Assembly: GCA_963823215.1 (NCBI GenBank)
Contig: CAWGKT010000017.1
Span: 62,001 to 126,000 of the forward strand
Length of the DNA: 64,000 nt
Reading direction: 5' to 3'
Source: CAIWHR01 sp963823215
GTDB taxonomy: Bacteria > Pseudomonadota > Gammaproteobacteria > Burkholderiales > Casimicrobiaceae
In this document: positions 61,343-64,000 of the stretch, piece after piece
Layout of the letters: the number at the start of each line of letters is the position of its first letter
How positions within the stretch are numbered: the first letter of the stretch is position 1
Notes under the pieces: model-generated
Told to the model about the DNA's origin: nothing
What the model saw: only the letters and a program-made list of their open reading frames with translations
Database searches by the model: none
Made by a program: the position numbers and the translations under genes

Positions 61343-61759
61343 ATGCGTCGCGCCAGGAAGTCGATCAACCAGATCAACGTCGTGCCGTACATCGACGTGA
61401 TGCTGGTGCTGCTCGTGATCTTCATGGTCACCGCGCCGCTCATCAACCCCGGGTCGATCGACCTCCCCTCGGTGGGCAGCAAGCTGACCGTGCCTGCGGC
61501 GCCGATGGAAGTGACGCTGAACACCGATCTCACATTGACCCTCCTCGACCGCCAGGCCGCAACGCCGCCCGTCAGGGTATCGCTCGACGAGCTCGTCGCG
61601 CGCATCAAGGCCAAGCAGTCGCGATTTCCCGATCAGCCGGTCGTCATAGGCGCGGCCGCCAGCACGCGCTACGACGAAGTCATCAAGGTACTGGATCGAC
61701 TCCAGACGGGCGGCGTGCACAAGGTCGGATTGCTGGCGCGGCCAGCCGGCGGCAGCTGA
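61343..61759 (+). CDS. tolR: Tol-Pal system protein TolR
   Basis: ExbD-like partner of TolQ, 138 residues, with the single helix NVVPYIDVMLVLLVIFMVTA carrying the proton-path Asp (IDVML) and a periplasmic domain ending LQTGGVHKVGLLARP. The ATG at 61343 has no Shine-Dalgarno sequence. It follows the repeat's TGA by one base, so translation probably depends on ribosomes arriving through the repeat or from tolQ. Confidence 0.94.
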   Translation: MRRARKSINQINVVPYIDVMLVLLVIFMVTAPLINPGSIDLPSVGSKLTVPAAPMEVTLNTDLTLTLLDRQAATPPVRVSLDELVARIKAKQSRFPDQPVVIGAAASTRYDEVIKVLDRLQTGGVHKVGLLARPAGGS

Positions 61760-61767
61760 AGTCCTCC

Positions 61768-62667
61768 ATGGCCAGCGAGCGCCCCCGGCGCCCAGCGCGC
61801 ATGTCGGGCCAATGGCCGGCACTGGCGCTGGCGATCGCGGTGCACGTTGGTTTCATCTTGGTGCTCGTCTTTTCGTTGCGCTGGCAGAATCGCAAACCCG
61901 AGCCGGTGACGGTCGAACTCTACGCACCCCCGTCCAGGCTGGCGGTTGCCGAGCCGGTTGCCACACCGCCACCGGAGCCGATTGCCGCGCCGCCGCCGAA
62001 GCCGGAGCCGGTCCGGGAGCCCAAGGTCGTCCCGGAACCCCGACAAGCCCCTGCGCCCAAGGTGGAACCGCCGCCGAAGAAGGTCGCGCCGAAGCCCGAG
62101 CCCCAGGTCGAAAAACCCGATTCCCGCGCGGCGGAAATCGCGCAAAAGGCCCGGAAGGACGAGGCGGAGCGCCGGAAGAGCGAGCAGGCGGCGCGGGAGA
62201 AGAGCGAGCGCGAGAAGAAGGAAGCCGACCAGCGGGAAGCCGAGAAGAAGAAGCGGGACGAGCAGCAGCGTATGGCCGAAGCGCGCGAGCGGCAGACGCG
62301 GGAAGCGGAAGCAATGCGCGTCCAAGCCGAGCGCGAACAGACGGCGCGTGCGCAGCAGCAGAAAGCCGTTGCGGAGGCGGCAGCCCGGACGCGCGCCGAG
62401 GCGGACTACGTCCGCCGCATCCAGAACAAGGTCAAGGGCAACGTCGTCCTGCCGCCGGACATGGCCGGCAACCCCGAAGCCATTTTCGACGTGATCCAGC
62501 TGCCGACAGGCGAAATAATCGATGCCGTGCTGCGCAAGTCGAGCGGTTCGCGGGCCTATGATGACGCCGTGCAACGCGCCATCGTGAAGTCGTCGCCACT
62601 GCCGCGGCCGGATCAGCCCGAACTGTTCCAGCGCACGTTGACGCTCAAGTTCCGGCCACAGGACTAG
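61768..62667 (+). CDS. tolA: Cell envelope protein TolA (TonB-like C-terminus)
   Basis: Spans the periplasm from TolQR to Pal. The 299-residue protein has one N-terminal membrane helix (ALALAIAVHVGFILVLVFSL) and a Pro-rich stretch. A long Lys/Glu/Ala/Arg helix follows (about residues 120-210), then a C-terminal TolA/TonB-like domain (YVRRIQNKVKGNVVLPPDMA, IQLPTGEIIDAVLRKSSGSR). It starts 9 bases after tolR. The usual next genes tolB and pal do not follow; a convergent gene does. Confidence 0.92.
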   Translation: MASERPRRPARMSGQWPALALAIAVHVGFILVLVFSLRWQNRKPEPVTVELYAPPSRLAVAEPVATPPPEPIAAPPPKPEPVREPKVVPEPRQAPAPKVEPPPKKVAPKPEPQVEKPDSRAAEIAQKARKDEAERRKSEQAAREKSEREKKEADQREAEKKKRDEQQRMAEARERQTREAEAMRVQAEREQTARAQQQKAVAEAAARTRAEADYVRRIQNKVKGNVVLPPDMAGNPEAIFDVIQLPTGEIIDAVLRKSSGSRAYDDAVQRAIVKSSPLPRPDQPELFQRTLTLKFRPQD

Positions 62668-62700
62668 GGCGGCGGGGGGCCGTGGATCCGTAGTGCCGCG

Positions 62701-64000
62701 TCAGATATCCGTGGGCTTCTTGTCGATGATCTGGAACGCGGCCCAGCTCCATTCGGCGCGTTGTTCGACCAGGTGGCGAAGCGCGATCGTATAGACCGAA
62801 TGCCCCGTCGTAAGGATCAGGTTGCGCCCATCCGCATATTCGGATGTGGGCACGATCAGCGTCTTGACCGTGAGCGGCCTCTCCGGCCGCGAGGGCGGGG
62901 GCAGGTAGAGCGCGTCGAAGCGTGTCCCCATCACCGAAACGTCAACGCCGTTGACCACGATGCCGAGGTCGCTCTGTGTCGGGCGCTTGGCGTGGACCGT
63001 GATCGGCACGATCCGATCGGCGATGATTGACACACCGGCTTCGACTTCGTCGTTCGAGACTTTGTTGAGACGACGCACGGCACCGAGCACCCAGTCGTTC
63101 GCATCCGACTGTCGCACCGCGACCAGCGCGCCCAGCACGAGGCTTTGACCGATGCCCCCGGCTGCCGAGATGCGCAGGCCGGCGACGCTGCGATCCTTGA
63201 TTTGCCACGCCGGGTCGCTCACGGGCGCGATGGACGCCGACAGCGAGTCCTGTTCGTCCGGCACGTGGCGCCGGCCCCGTGGACGGTCGGCGACCGCGAA
63301 CACCTCGATCTGCTCGTTGCCGGCATCAGGGTCGTTCGCCGGTTCGACGACTGCCCTGGGGGTAAGCTCGGTGCAAATGCGCGCCAGCCCGACACGCACC
63401 TTCGCGGCCACCGTGACCGGCGTCCGCGGGACGCGCCGCAGATCGCCGTAAAGATTCGGCACCACGACAGGACGCACTTTCTCCAGGACTCCGATGCGTT
63501 GCTGGCTGAGCACGGCGGCCGCGCCGGGCTCCCCGATATCCGCTTGCCGCAACGCGTGAATCGCCCGCTCCAGCTGGTCTGCGAGCGGCGTCGTGTCGAG
63601 GAAATGCATCGTCGGTCCGGCTTCGCCGCCGGTGCGTCGCGCAAGTCCACGCTTGCTCGCCAGATCGACGAAAAAGCCTTCCGTTGACCGGGGAATGGCC
63701 TCGAACTTGAGCTTGCGGCCCCAGGCACGCATTTGGGCGCTTGCCCAATCGGTCTCGACCGGAGAAAGACTGCCCATGTTGAGTTGCTGGATCAGCAGCG
63801 CGTAGATGTACTCCTGCTCGGCGCTCCATTGCATCGCCCCGGGTCCGGCGCTCGCGAGCGCGACCGGGACGCGGGCAACGTCAAGCTCGAGTGCGCGGGC
63901 GTACAGCTGGTGCAGATTCGACCATTTGGCCGGAATCCAGCGCTCGTGCCGAAACGCGCGCAGCTTGGCATCGGTGCCGTGATAGTGGAGCAACCGCGCG
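62701..64000 (-). CDS. Large hypothetical protein with PilZ-like region (cut by window edge)
   Basis: More than 430 residues are visible and the frame is open to the window end, so the N-terminus is missing. I do not recognise the full protein. The N-terminal half is helical (WSAEQEYIYALLIQQLNMGS). The middle has an RPRGRRHVPDEQDSL segment. A later stretch (WQIKDRSVAGLRISAAGG, GALVAVRQSDANDWVLGAVR, EVEAGVSIIADRIVPITVHA) has the pattern of PilZ-type domains: D-S-x-x-G after a tryptophan, then a W..G..R strand. That suggests cyclic-di-GMP binding, but it is only a pattern match. Convergent with tolA. Confidence 0.55.
   Translation of the reverse strand, partial: ARLLHYHGTDAKLRAFRHERWIPAKWSNLHQLYARALELDVARVPVALASAGPGAMQWSAEQEYIYALLIQQLNMGSLSPVETDWASAQMRAWGRKLKFEAIPRSTEGFFVDLASKRGLARRTGGEAGPTMHFLDTTPLADQLERAIHALRQADIGEPGAAAVLSQQRIGVLEKVRPVVVPNLYGDLRRVPRTPVTVAAKVRVGLARICTELTPRAVVEPANDPDAGNEQIEVFAVADRPRGRRHVPDEQDSLSASIAPVSDPAWQIKDRSVAGLRISAAGGIGQSLVLGALVAVRQSDANDWVLGAVRRLNKVSNDEVEAGVSIIADRIVPITVHAKRPTQSDLGIVVNGVDVSVMGTRFDALYLPPPSRPERPLTVKTLIVPTSEYADGRNLILTTGHSVYTIALRHLVEQRAEWSWAAFQIIDKKPTDI

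Overview
The window is GC-rich chromosomal DNA from a betaproteobacterium, most likely of the Burkholderiales or a close relative. This rests on gene content and order: petABC followed by sspA-sspB; a superoperon mlaFEDACB - ABC exporter - bolA - murA - hisGDCBHAFIE - HIT - tatABC; kdsD-kdsC-lptCAB-rpoN-hpf-ptsN-hprK-rapZ; ruvCAB-ybgC-tolQRA; a short (HisZ-dependent type) HisG; and an orphan Bug-type solute receptor. The species cannot be named from the sequence. No rRNA, insertion sequence, prophage or CRISPR array was seen. One tRNA (Thr, UGU) is present. No gap between genes exceeds about 300 bases.

Layout. 1-3.9 kb (+): end of pcnB, folK, a deoxynucleoside kinase, panC (without panB) and a Bug receptor. 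3.8-13.6 kb (mostly -): two EamA transporters, a MacB-like export system (HlyD-type adaptor, ATPase, two FtsX-like permeases) split by a FimV-like gene on the other strand, an alpha/beta hydrolase and a small lipoprotein. 13.7-20.7 kb: dnaE, an acyl-CoA ligase, a quinone oxidoreductase and a short-chain dehydrogenase. 20.7-26 kb (-): a hypothetical tail-anchored protein, tRNA-Thr, sspB, sspA and cytochrome bc1. 26.2-27.4 kb (+): a DegS/DegQ-like protease. 27.4-45 kb (-): Tat translocase, complete histidine pathway, queF, murA, bolA, ABC-2 exporter and Mla phospholipid transport genes. 45.1-47.1 kb (-): a KefB-like antiporter. 47.2-62.7 kb (+): Kdo synthesis and Lpt transport, RpoN and the nitrogen-PTS genes, ubiX, yebC, ruvCAB and tolQRA. 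The right edge holds part of a large protein with a PilZ-like region (-).

The most unusual signal is two families of short GC-rich repeats placed between consecutive genes of the same operon, never at divergent or convergent junctions. Family A (short form about 80 nt, long form about 147 nt, also in tandem) usually begins with an ATG 0-2 nt after the upstream stop. It ends in a hairpin whose 3' arm carries the TGA that touches or overlaps the next gene's ATG. The hairpin shows compensatory base changes among copies, and the interval is an open mini-reading frame in nearly every copy. Family B (about 60-75 nt) begins with an ATG overlapping the upstream stop and ends with a Shine-Dalgarno-like AAGG next to the downstream ATG. 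Together they look like mobile intercistronic linkers that keep translational coupling.

A second window-wide signal is a set of eleven apparent single-base insertions, with no deletions, that break six genes: both FtsX-like permeases, fimV-like, petA, hisE and hisC. At least petA, hisC and hisE are unlikely to be dead in an otherwise intact operon, so insertion-biased sequencing or assembly error is the simplest explanation. Those genes are annotated here across the breaks.
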